DNA of 59,870 bases, taken from NCBI GenBank assembly GCA_021770245.1, contig JAETRI010000016.1:1-59870 (forward strand), given 5' to 3'. Both the position numbers and the translations under genes were made by a program. Under the pieces are notes generated by a model, which was not told where the DNA came from, ran no database searches, and saw nothing but the letters and a program-made list of their open reading frames with translations. Source of the DNA: Lachnospiraceae bacterium. GTDB lineage: Bacteria; Bacillota; Clostridia; Lachnospirales; Lachnospiraceae. Positions 9,059-15,988 of this stretch are shown here, piece after piece (the stretch's first letter is position 1; each line of letters opens with the position of its first letter).

Positions 9059-9119
9059 GGCAGAATACTCACCAAATCTCCGGCTTTCATCCCCTCTTGC
9101 ACGCAAGGCCCACTTCTCA

Positions 9120-12038
9120 TCAATATAGGTTTTCCAGATGGAAAAACAGCTTCTCTTCTTCTCTGATCTTTCCCGCACTTCCCACCACACACAGACAGTC
9201 GTCCTCCAGGAAAGCACGGATATAAGCGTCCGCCGCGCGCACATCCTCTTCCTGCGCCGCAAGCAGCTCGTCCCGTTCCCTCTGAAAATCCTCCAGGGTT
9301 TGATTGGTGAGATAGGCGCTCATGGAACGCAGGCCCTTCGCAGACGGGGTGAGAGGCGTATCCAGCTCGCTCACGGCCCCGATGATATACTGGGTCATGG
9401 TCCTTTCATCTCCGTCAAAGTGCTCCACGAAATCCGCAGCCTTCTCATAGGCATCGATCGTTCCCTTCAGATTCGGGTCACGGTAGGATACAAAATAACT
9501 GTCTCCGCTCTTCCCGAAGGAGCACATGCATCCATATGCCCCGCCCTTGACCCGGATCTCCTGCCATAGATATTCATAGCTCATCAGTACCTTCAGCACC
9601 CGCAGCACCCCTGTATAGGGCAGCCCTTTACGGATGAAATTCCCCGCCCTGCATACATACTGCACCTGGGAAGCGGAAAGGAAGCCCTCGTTCTTTTTTT
9701 CCGGCAGGATGGTGAAAGGCCTGTTTTCCACGGGAACGGTAAAAAGAGACTCTCTCATCCGCCCGGCCAGATTTTTAAATTTATCACAGCATTCCCGCGA
9801 TCCGATATAATCCAGCATCAGGTTTTCCGGCCGGAACACATAACGCGCCAATGCTTCCAGCTTTTCCTTCAGCTGCTCCCTGCGGCTGTCATAGTTCTTC
9901 TCCAGGTCGTCCACCAGACGGTAAAAGGGCATGCCGTTGACCTGCTCCTGAATCGCCGCAGGCCTGGAAAAATAGGACATCGCCCTGGCAGCGGCCACGG
10001 AATGTCCGGAGGAGATCAGGTTGGACTGCAGGTGGGATTTCAGCTCCGCCAGGATTTCATACAGCCGCCGGCTGTCGTCGAACCGGGAACGCAGCATGAT
10101 TTCCTCCGCCAGCTCCATGGCCCGGGGAAGGTTGTCCTCCAGCGTTTTCACCTTGATTTCAAAGGTCACCCTGCACCGGGACAGATCCTTTGCGTCGGTG
10201 AAGAAATTGGTGACGGCCATGATGCCGCCCGTCTCCGTATTCACCTCATGGAACAACTCTCCATAGGTGTGCGTGTCCGTATCCACATAGCCCAGCACAG
10301 CCTTCAGAATGCCCAAATAGGGGAAAAGCTCCTCCGGAACCTGCCCCACATCGAACAGAAAACGGAAATATCCGATATGGTTGGTATGGATATCGTGGAA
10401 AAGGACGACGGTATCACCCATCCTTTGAACCTCGTTGAACAGGGGTTCCGTCTCCTTTTTAATATCCTCCCTCTTAAGAAGGGGGATGGAAGCCAGCGCC
10501 TCTTTCGTGTCCGGCGTTTCCTGGTACTCCCGAAGCGCCCTGGTCTGCTCCACCACAGCCATCCGCTCCTCATCGGAAAGGCCGGCCCGATAAGCCGCCA
10601 GTTTTTGGCGCAGCGCCTCTTCCCTTTCCTCCGCCAGCCCCCGTTTCGGCGCCAGGGTGAGCACGCTTTTATGGGAATTATCGATCATACATTCCCTGAT
10701 CAAATTTTCAAAATAGTCCGTATCCGTCTTTTCCCGCAGATTTTTATAGGTTGCGCCCGCCTCGATGTGGATGAACGGGAGAAGGTCATTGTAAAGCCAG
10801 CTGTCCAGCACCTGCAGACCATACATCAGTCCCGCGGGATAAGAGCCGAAATCCGCCTCTCTGTAACGGAATTCGTAATAATTCAGCCCTGCCTTTAATG
10901 CCTTTTTATCGATCCCCTCCCGCACCAGCCGTTCCAGTTCCCCGTTGACGGCATCCAGAAATTCTTCCCGCTGGGAAACGTTGGCGTTCTTTGCCACCAG
11001 GCTGAAATACGACTGACGGATCCCGCTTTCATAAAAGCTGTAGATATCCTTTCCGATCCCCTTATCCAGCAGCACCTGCTTCAGCGGGGCTCCCGGCGCG
11101 CTGCAAAGCGCATAGTCGAGCACCTGGAATGCGATATACCGTTCCCGGTCCAGACTGTCTCCCACCACCATACTGTAGGCCAAATAACTGTTATCCTCTT
11201 CCGGCTCGCTGTCCGTGATCGGGTAAAACCGATCCGCCCGGGCGCAGGCCTCAAAGGGCTTCTGGATCTCCACCTGGGAATCCACTATGAGACGGTCAAA
11301 GGCGGACAGATACTCCCGATCCAGGTATTCCAGCTTTTCCGCCATGTCCATGTTTCCGTACAGATAGATATAGCTGTTGGAGGGGTGATAGTATTTTCGG
11401 TGAAAATCCAAAAACCCTTCGTATGTCAGCTGTGGTATCACATCCGGATCCCCGCCGGACTCCATGGAATAGGCGGTATCCGGAAACAGGGTATTCGTGA
11501 TCTCCCTTTCCAGCACATCGTCGGGGGAAGAAAACGCCCCCTTCATTTCGTTATAGACCACTCCGTTGATCGTAAGCTCGTCCTCCAGGTTTTTCATTTC
11601 ATAATGCCAGCCCTCCTGGAGGAAGATCTTTTGCTCCTTATAAATATTGGGATAAAATACCGCATCCAGATAGACATGCATCAGATTCTGGAAATCCGTA
11701 TCATTGCAGCTCGCCACCGGATACACGGTCTTGTCCGGATAGGTCATGGCATTTAAAAAGGTATTCAGGCTTCCCTTTGCCAGTTCGATGAAAGGGTCTT
11801 TCACCGGGAAGTCCCTGCTGCCTTCCAGCACGGAATGCTCGATAATATGCGCCACGCCGGTGCTGTTTTCCGGAGGCGTTCTGAAGCCGATATAGAAAAC
11901 CTTATTTTCATCCTCATTGGACAGAAGGGCCACCCTCGCCCCGCTTTTCTTGTGTTCCAGCAGATAACTGAGCGAATTCAGGTCGTCTATCTTTCTTTTT
12001 TCTATAAGCCGGTATGCGGCCACATCTTCTACTCTCAT
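9120..12038 (-). CDS. M16C-family zinc metallopeptidase (presequence protease type)
   Basis: A 972-residue insulinase-superfamily peptidase, the length of the fused two-half M16C group, which degrades peptides inside a closed chamber. The inverted zinc motif HIIEH lies near residue 66 in GVAHIIEHSVLEGSRDFPV; downstream NEMKGAFSSPDD probably carries the third ligand Glu. No signal peptide is seen, so it is probably cytosolic. The start at 12038 follows GGGAG; an extension to 12134 would overlap the -10 box at 12125-12130 and is rejected. It is the first gene of the likely M16C-DUF4349-era-yqzL-recO operon. Confidence 0.92.
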   Translation of the reverse strand: MRVEDVAAYRLIEKRKIDDLNSLSYLLEHKKSGARVALLSNEDENKVFYIGFRTPPENSTGVAHIIEHSVLEGSRDFPVKDPFIELAKGSLNTFLNAMTYPDKTVYPVASCNDTDFQNLMHVYLDAVFYPNIYKEQKIFLQEGWHYEMKNLEDELTINGVVYNEMKGAFSSPDDVLEREITNTLFPDTAYSMESGGDPDVIPQLTYEGFLDFHRKYYHPSNSYIYLYGNMDMAEKLEYLDREYLSAFDRLIVDSQVEIQKPFEACARADRFYPITDSEPEEDNSYLAYSMVVGDSLDRERYIAFQVLDYALCSAPGAPLKQVLLDKGIGKDIYSFYESGIRQSYFSLVAKNANVSQREEFLDAVNGELERLVREGIDKKALKAGLNYYEFRYREADFGSYPAGLMYGLQVLDSWLYNDLLPFIHIEAGATYKNLREKTDTDYFENLIRECMIDNSHKSVLTLAPKRGLAEEREEALRQKLAAYRAGLSDEERMAVVEQTRALREYQETPDTKEALASIPLLKREDIKKETEPLFNEVQRMGDTVVLFHDIHTNHIGYFRFLFDVGQVPEELFPYLGILKAVLGYVDTDTHTYGELFHEVNTETGGIMAVTNFFTDAKDLSRCRVTFEIKVKTLEDNLPRAMELAEEIMLRSRFDDSRRLYEILAELKSHLQSNLISSGHSVAAARAMSYFSRPAAIQEQVNGMPFYRLVDDLEKNYDSRREQLKEKLEALARYVFRPENLMLDYIGSRECCDKFKNLAGRMRESLFTVPVENRPFTILPEKKNEGFLSASQVQYVCRAGNFIRKGLPYTGVLRVLKVLMSYEYLWQEIRVKGGAYGCMCSFGKSGDSYFVSYRDPNLKGTIDAYEKAADFVEHFDGDERTMTQYIIGAVSELDTPLTPSAKGLRSMSAYLTNQTLEDFQRERDELLAAQEEDVRAADAYIRAFLEDDCLCVVGSAGKIREEEKLFFHLENLY

Positions 12039-12042
12039 TTCT

Positions 12043-12070
12043 GGCTCCCATCTGCGCCCCGGGCGCGTAT
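12043..12070 (-). promoter_or_regulatory. Leader cassette before the M16C gene
   Basis: A minus-strand hairpin made of GCGCCC and GGGGCGC arms is followed by AGATGGGAGCC, six bases before the ATG. Confidence 0.5.
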
Positions 12071-12124
12071 CCGTCGTAGTGATTCCGTCTGCCTGCTTTG
12101 TGTGGATGCAGGCTCTGATGTCTA

Positions 12125-12133
12125 AGTATATCA
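12125..12133 (-). promoter_or_regulatory. Extended -10 promoter for the M16C-era-recO operon
   Basis: TGATATACT on the minus strand (TGn plus TATACT). There is no clear -35. Apart from this promoter, the 12039-12434 gap holds a leader cassette, the palindrome at 12187-12275 and the bioY terminator. Confidence 0.5.
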
Positions 12134-12186
12134 TCTTTTGCGCAAATTATAAACAGGAAGTTTTGCAGCGGCCAGACAATGCGGCC

Positions 12187-12275
12187 AGACAAACGCATGA
12201 ATGGGCCTGCGGCTCTGCGCCGCAGGCCAGGCAGGGGTGGCGCAGAGCCGCAGGCCCATTCATGCGTTTGTCCTG
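12187..12275. repeat. Palindromic element B, copy 1
   Basis: Arms running from GACAAACGCATGAATGGGCC through TGCGGC match their reverse complement for about 35 bp around a short GC-rich centre. The outer 15 bp recur at 13242, 20421 and 26742 while the interiors differ. There is no U tract, so an intrinsic terminator is not obvious. Confidence 0.85.
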
Positions 12276-12318
12276 TTGCGGCGGCAGGGCCATTCCGACG
12301 TTTTCCTTCATAACAAAA

Positions 12319-12421
12319 AAGGAGCTGCCGCAAAACTCAGATAAGGGACAAGATATGGACGTTCCTATTCGTTCATACACGCCATATCTTGTATCGGATC
12401 CTTGTTCTGCGGCAGCTCCTT
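12319..12421 (-). terminator. Long rod-like terminator of bioY
   Basis: Outer arms AAGGAGCTGCCGCA and TGCGGCAGCTCCTT, with an inner ACAAGATATGG/CCATATCTTGT pair, span 103 bases. On the minus strand the stem runs into CCTTTTTTGTT. It begins 13 bases after the bioY stop. The length is similar to the structure after glyS. Confidence 0.7.
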
Positions 12422-12434
12422 CATTGCCATCGCT

Positions 12435-13001
12435 TTAAATTTTCCGGGCTTCCTTCTTCGCGGCCGGCGCTTCCAAAAAAGCGGCCCGGTACAGCTGTTT
12501 TCTTACCTGAAGCCCCAGCACATAGGCCAACGCTACGGAACAGATATCTTTGATCAGATAAGGAAGGGATACCATCCACGCGCTTTCCCCCAATCCCATA
12601 CCGGTGAGAACGGAAAACTGTACCGTTCCGAGGAAATGGCAGATGGCCAGGCCCAGCAGGCCGGGCAGGCATCCTGCCGCTTTCCGCGTCATGGATGAAC
12701 CGATCCCGCAGAGCAGGGCCAGGAACAAAAAGCCCCATATAAATCCTCCTGTTTTTCCTGCAATGACGCCCAGGCCGCCTTTAAATCCGGCAAATACAGG
12801 CACTCCCACGGTTCCCAGCAGGATATAGATAAAGGTCGCCATGGTTCCCAGTTTCCTTCCCAATACCACTCCGGTAAGGGCTACCGCAAAGGTCTGAAGG
12901 GTAACCGGGACGCCGGAGGGAAGGGGAAACGAAATCTGCGCCAGAACGGCGATTACGGCGGCAAACATTCCGATAACAATCGTTTTCTTCGTAGAGTTCA
13001 T
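12435..13001 (-). CDS. bioY: Biotin ECF transporter substrate-binding subunit BioY
   Basis: An integral membrane S component that binds biotin and works with an ECF energy-coupling module encoded elsewhere. The 188-residue product has six hydrophobic segments, the early GVPVTLQTFAVALTG signature, and the FKGGLGVIAGKTGGFIWGF motif typical of BioY. The C-terminus ends in a short basic tail. The start at 13001 has AAAGGA upstream; the 8-codon extension is not needed. No EcfA/T or biotin synthesis genes are adjacent, so it is probably a stand-alone importer gene. Promoter and operator upstream indicate repression by a BirA-type regulator when biotin is plentiful. Confidence 0.94.
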   Translation of the reverse strand: MNSTKKTIVIGMFAAVIAVLAQISFPLPSGVPVTLQTFAVALTGVVLGRKLGTMATFIYILLGTVGVPVFAGFKGGLGVIAGKTGGFIWGFLFLALLCGIGSSMTRKAAGCLPGLLGLAICHFLGTVQFSVLTGMGLGESAWMVSLPYLIKDICSVALAYVLGLQVRKQLYRAAFLEAPAAKKEARKI

Positions 13002-13011
13002 TGTAATAATC

Positions 13012-13110
13012 CTTTCATGCCGCATCCTCTGCGGCAGCGCGATGTGGAATCGCGAATGCGGTTTCTTATCTGTGACTCAATTTGGGCTGTCTGCAGGCAA
13101 AGCCACATAC
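13012..13110. repeat. Diverged single copy of the triple-hairpin unit upstream of bioY
   Basis: CATGCCGCATCCTCTGCGGC, a following GCGATG...AATCGC stretch and TTTCTTATCTGTGA resemble the units at 21823-22226. It forms part of the bioY leader. Confidence 0.4.
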
Positions 13111-13141
13111 AGGTCAGGGAGTTTTTTCCTGTGACGGTATC

Positions 13142-13170
13142 AGAATAACATAGGGAGGATTTATTGTCAA
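13142..13170 (-). promoter_or_regulatory. Sigma-A promoter for bioY
   Basis: TTGACA (13165-13170), a 17-bp spacer and TATTCT (13142-13147) on the minus strand. The leader to the bioY ATG is about 135 bases and contains a hairpin. Confidence 0.85.
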
Positions 13171-13193
13171 CCGTTTTATTTTATTGGTTTACA
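13165..13193. promoter_or_regulatory. BirA-type biotin operator
   Basis: TGTCAAC - 15 bases - GTTTACA matches the published BirA consensus of TGTnAAC-N14/15-GTTnACA in Firmicutes. One half overlaps the bioY -35 box, so binding would block the promoter. Confidence 0.8.
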
Positions 13194-13241
13194 TTTTAGG
13201 TATAAGAACAAACCGGCACCCGGACGACTCTGCCTGGCTCC

Positions 13242-13308
13242 CAGGACAAGCGCATGAATGGCCCTGGGGTGGCGCAGGGGCCTCAGGGCCATTCATGCGT
13301 TTGTCCTG
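13242..13308. repeat. Palindromic element B, copy 2
   Basis: CAGGACAAGCGCATGAATGG and a CCCTG interior pair with CAGGG and CCATTCATGCGTTTGTCCTG. The ends match copy 1, but the interior differs and remains self-complementary. It lies between the bioY promoter and the hypothetical gene. Confidence 0.85.
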
Positions 13309-13381
13309 CCCGGTTCCAGAAAAAGCCGGCAGGGTCGTCCGGGCGCAACAGACCGCAGAGTCGTTCTTCCCCCGGCGCATC

Positions 13382-13819
13382 TCACACCAGGATCGTTCCC
13401 AGGCCCAGCTTGCTGATCTTCACCTCTTCCACCACAATCGTGTTCATTTTCTGCGCCAGCTCCCGGTTTCCCACCACATCCTCCAGGGCGTACTCCCGGT
13501 TTATGTATCCGGCCTTCTTTCTCCCCTTCCCGGCAGGATACCACACGCTCATCCGAAACCGCGCCTTCATCTTTTTATAGGCTCTGTAGGAAGCGCTGTC
13601 TTTATCCAGATAGAATACATGGTTTTCCGGGGTTGTGTCCTCCGCCACCTCCTTTAGGAAGATGCAAAAGATCACTTCCTTCAGTTTATGGGGCACATCC
13701 TCGTTTTCGATCAGCTCTCCGTAGGTATACCGCGCCCCCAGGTAGATGCTGGACATATCCTGCACAATATATTTAAAATCATTTTCTCCGGAAAGGGGCT
13801 GTGTTTCCTTGTTATCCAC
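13382..13819 (-). CDS. Unrecognised protein translationally coupled to the sigma-like gene
   Basis: A 145-residue soluble protein, mixed charge, with no signal peptide or membrane segment. I do not recognise a family. Stretches such as SIYLGARYTYGELI and GYINREYALEDVVGNRELAQ suggest an alpha/beta fold. The start is taken as GTG at 13819, where the stop of the upstream sigma-like gene overlaps it (GTGGATAA) and GGGAG lies about nine bases upstream. An alternative TTG start at 13849 has no ribosome binding site. The tight overlap suggests the product acts with the sigma-like protein. Confidence 0.7.
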   Translation of the reverse strand: MDNKETQPLSGENDFKYIVQDMSSIYLGARYTYGELIENEDVPHKLKEVIFCIFLKEVAEDTTPENHVFYLDKDSASYRAYKKMKARFRMSVWYPAGKGRKKAGYINREYALEDVVGNRELAQKMNTIVVEEVKISKLGLGTILV

Positions 13820-14564
13820 GTCTGTTCTCTCCCGTATCGATATCCTCAATTGCGTCCCCGGAAAATTTCACCGCCTCCATGATTTCCAGAAGCGTCATCT
13901 CCGCCTCGTCCGCCAGTTCCTGCATGCTCACCTTACGTCCCAGGCTTTCCGCCAGCTCCCGGGCCGCATCGGCCACCCGGTTCACCTTCCGGGCCATCCG
14001 CTCCCCGGCTTCCCTCTCCCGCGCATTCTCGGCGATATGCTTCTCCATGGCTTCCATGATCATGCTGCCCAAAAGCCCCTCGGCCTCTGCCGCATCCTGT
14101 GCCGCCCCCAGCATTTCGGCCCCCATGGCCAATGCCACATTTCCTTCCCCGATCAGATCCTCTAAAAGCGCGCCCTGGCCCGCATACAGCCTGGCCATGT
14201 CCGCCACATGGGGAAGGAAGAGGCGGATCAGGCGTTCCTTTGCCTGCGCGTCCCCTGCCATGGCGGAGAGGATCAATGCCTCCTTTTCTCCTGCCGACAG
14301 CCTTTCCGATGTGCGGATGCTCTCCAGCCAAACGGCCAGGTAACTGCGCTCCTCCTCCGACAGCCAGACATCCGGATCTGCCGGTTCCCCGATCCCGATT
14401 TTCTGCGCCCTCAGATAGTCCAGCACCATCCGCAGCTGCTTTTCATCGAATTCCATATCCGAAAAGGCGTCCCTTACCTGTTCTTCGCCGATCCGGTTTC
14501 CCTGTTTGGCCGCCAGCTTCTTCACTTCCGCCAGTGTAGCTGCAAACCGCTGCTCCTGATCCAT
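13812..14564 (-). CDS. Sigma-70-like protein lacking region 4
   Basis: A 250-residue protein resembling the front of a primary sigma factor. Residues about 25-60 (GEEQVRDAFSDMEFDEKQL) look like region 1.1. DPDVWLSEEERSYLAVWLES resembles region 1.2. AKERLIRLFLPHVADMARLY followed by LLEDLIGEGNVAL matches regions 2.1-2.2. RVADAARELAESLGRKVSMQ matches region 3. The aromatic promoter-melting and -10 recognition positions of 2.3-2.4 are not conserved (MIMEAMEKHIAENA in their place) and region 4 is absent. It may bind RNA polymerase core without recognising promoters, or act as an anti-sigma decoy; this is inference. The start at 14564 follows GGGAG and a perfect GCCGCATGCGGC hairpin. Confidence 0.75.
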   Translation of the reverse strand: MDQEQRFAATLAEVKKLAAKQGNRIGEEQVRDAFSDMEFDEKQLRMVLDYLRAQKIGIGEPADPDVWLSEEERSYLAVWLESIRTSERLSAGEKEALILSAMAGDAQAKERLIRLFLPHVADMARLYAGQGALLEDLIGEGNVALAMGAEMLGAAQDAAEAEGLLGSMIMEAMEKHIAENAREREAGERMARKVNRVADAARELAESLGRKVSMQELADEAEMTLLEIMEAVKFSGDAIEDIDTGENRRG

Positions 14565-14755
14565 CACTTCTCCCATTCTGCCGCCGCATGCGGCCGTCAG
14601 TCATGCCACGGGTTCAAAGTTTCCGTTTTCTCTCCCGTCTGTCCATTTTAGTGCGCACTCCAATCAAACAGATTGAAACTTTCAATGATCAGTCTTTCTC
14701 CTGTCTGCCCGCTTGAATGGGCACTTGAACCGGGCATAGAAAACTTGCCGCTCCC

Positions 14756-15628
14756 TCACTGCTTTATTTCATAGGGTGCCTTCACATGGGCATGGGTATA
14801 CAGGTGGTGCTGACAGTATTCGTAATTTCCGTAACATTTGGAACAGAACCGGAATTCCAGCGACGGGTCATCCTCCTCGGTCCTGCCGCAGATGGCGCAT
14901 TTATGCTTGGTCACACCCTGCGGGGTACGCACTTGTTTTCGGAAGTCATGACGACGCTTTACCTGTCTGGGCGACATATGGATGTGGTTTCTGCTGGTTA
15001 AGAAGAACACCACAAAATTAAGCAGAGAGGAACCGATGACGAACCAGGTCACCATTCCGCCCGAGATACACTCATATACCAGCATCACCCCGTAGATGAT
15101 GCCCAGCCACTTCACCTTCACGGGAATAATGAACATCAGAAGCACCTGCATCTCCGGGAAGGTAGCCGCATAAGCCAAAAAGATGGACATATTGATATAG
15201 TAGGTGGAAAACATGCCGAAATCGTAAACCGTTTCCGTTCCCAGTCTGACCGCCTCCGGAGAGCCCAGCAGGCAGTAGACGAAAAGCAGGATGCTCCCCA
15301 GTATGGTGAACAGCATTCCCAAAAAAAGATACAGATTATACCGGTATGTCCCCCAGATCCGCTCCAGCTGGGTGCCGATGGAATAATAGAACATCAGCAT
15401 GATCAGGGTAAAAAACAGATTGGAGCTAGGCGGCGGGATCAAAATCCAGGACACCAGCCTCCAGACCTGGCCGTGGAAAAATATCTGAAAGGGATCCAGT
15501 GTGAGATACCCCAGGAACGCCGGATAGATCAGCGTGATCAGATATCCCGCCGCATAACACGCGATCAGATACATGGAAATATTCCGAATCGCATACTTCC
15601 CGAATTTCTTTTCAAATTTGCTTCCCAT
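14756..15628 (-). CDS. Rhomboid-like membrane protein with C-terminal zinc ribbon
   Basis: A 290-residue protein with six predicted membrane helices (about residues 15-205). The HGQVWRLVSWILIPP and YYSIGTQLERIWG segments resemble the rhomboid/derlin fold. The GxSG catalytic serine and partner histidine of rhomboid proteases are not seen, so it is probably a pseudoprotease. The cytosolic C-terminus has CAICG and CSKCYGNYEYC pairs forming a likely zinc ribbon, then a His-rich HHLYTHAH tail. The start at 15628 has GGGG six bases upstream. A sigma-A promoter lies at 15806-15834. The 190-base gap to the sigma-like gene shows hairpins but no promoter, so the three minus-strand genes here may be cotranscribed. 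Confidence 0.75.
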   Translation of the reverse strand: MGSKFEKKFGKYAIRNISMYLIACYAAGYLITLIYPAFLGYLTLDPFQIFFHGQVWRLVSWILIPPPSSNLFFTLIMLMFYYSIGTQLERIWGTYRYNLYLFLGMLFTILGSILLFVYCLLGSPEAVRLGTETVYDFGMFSTYYINMSIFLAYAATFPEMQVLLMFIIPVKVKWLGIIYGVMLVYECISGGMVTWFVIGSSLLNFVVFFLTSRNHIHMSPRQVKRRHDFRKQVRTPQGVTKHKCAICGRTEEDDPSLEFRFCSKCYGNYEYCQHHLYTHAHVKAPYEIKQ

Positions 15629-15644
15629 AATAATCCCCATTCCG

Positions 15645-15775
15645 GAGCGTTTACGCGACGGGCTAATCTGCCATCAAAGCTATCTGCGACGCTCCGGCGC
15701 AAATAACCAGGCGAATCCGGTTCGCCTGTGAAACAATAAGCCGTCGGGCTTATTGTTCATTCTAATCCTCCATGC
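15645..15775. repeat. Single triple-hairpin unit in the leader of the rhomboid-like gene
   Basis: Three hairpins follow one another: CCGGAGCGT/ACGCTCCGG, CAGGCGAA/TTCGCCTG, and AACAATAAGCC/GGGCTTATTGTT, ending in CTAATCCTCCATGCCGC. The third hairpin and the end match the tandem units at 21823-22226. The remainder of the 15629-15988 gap holds two divergent promoters. Confidence 0.65.
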
Positions 15776-15805
15776 CGCCTCCGATCGATCCGAAACGGCA
15801 TCCTT

Positions 15806-15834
15806 ATTCTATCATTCCATACAAAAAAAGGCAA
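15806..15834 (-). promoter_or_regulatory. Sigma-A promoter for the rhomboid-like gene
   Basis: TTGCCT (15829-15834), 17 bp, TAGAAT (15806-15811) with an extended TGA on the minus strand. Confidence 0.75.
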
Positions 15835-15908
15835 TGAAGCAGCCGGATAAATTCATAAAACTTATAAAAAGTTTAGAATTTCACATTCTTTTTTAACAGG
15901 TTCTTTAG

Positions 15909-15937
15909 TTGCTTTTAGAGAAGTGCTGTCGTATAAT
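15909..15937 (+). promoter_or_regulatory. Sigma-A promoter for the dehydratase activase gene
   Basis: TTGCTT (15909-15914), 17 bp, TATAAT (15932-15937), about 50 bases before the ATG. Confidence 0.8.
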
Positions 15938-15988
15938 GTAACAGTTGATCGAAGGACATATAAATAAGAAGAAAGGAAAAATTTACAT

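Noticed and set aside
12038-12134. Longer N-terminus for the M16C peptidase
   Set aside because: It would begin upstream of or within the -10 box at 12125-12130, and GGGAG marks 12038 as the start.
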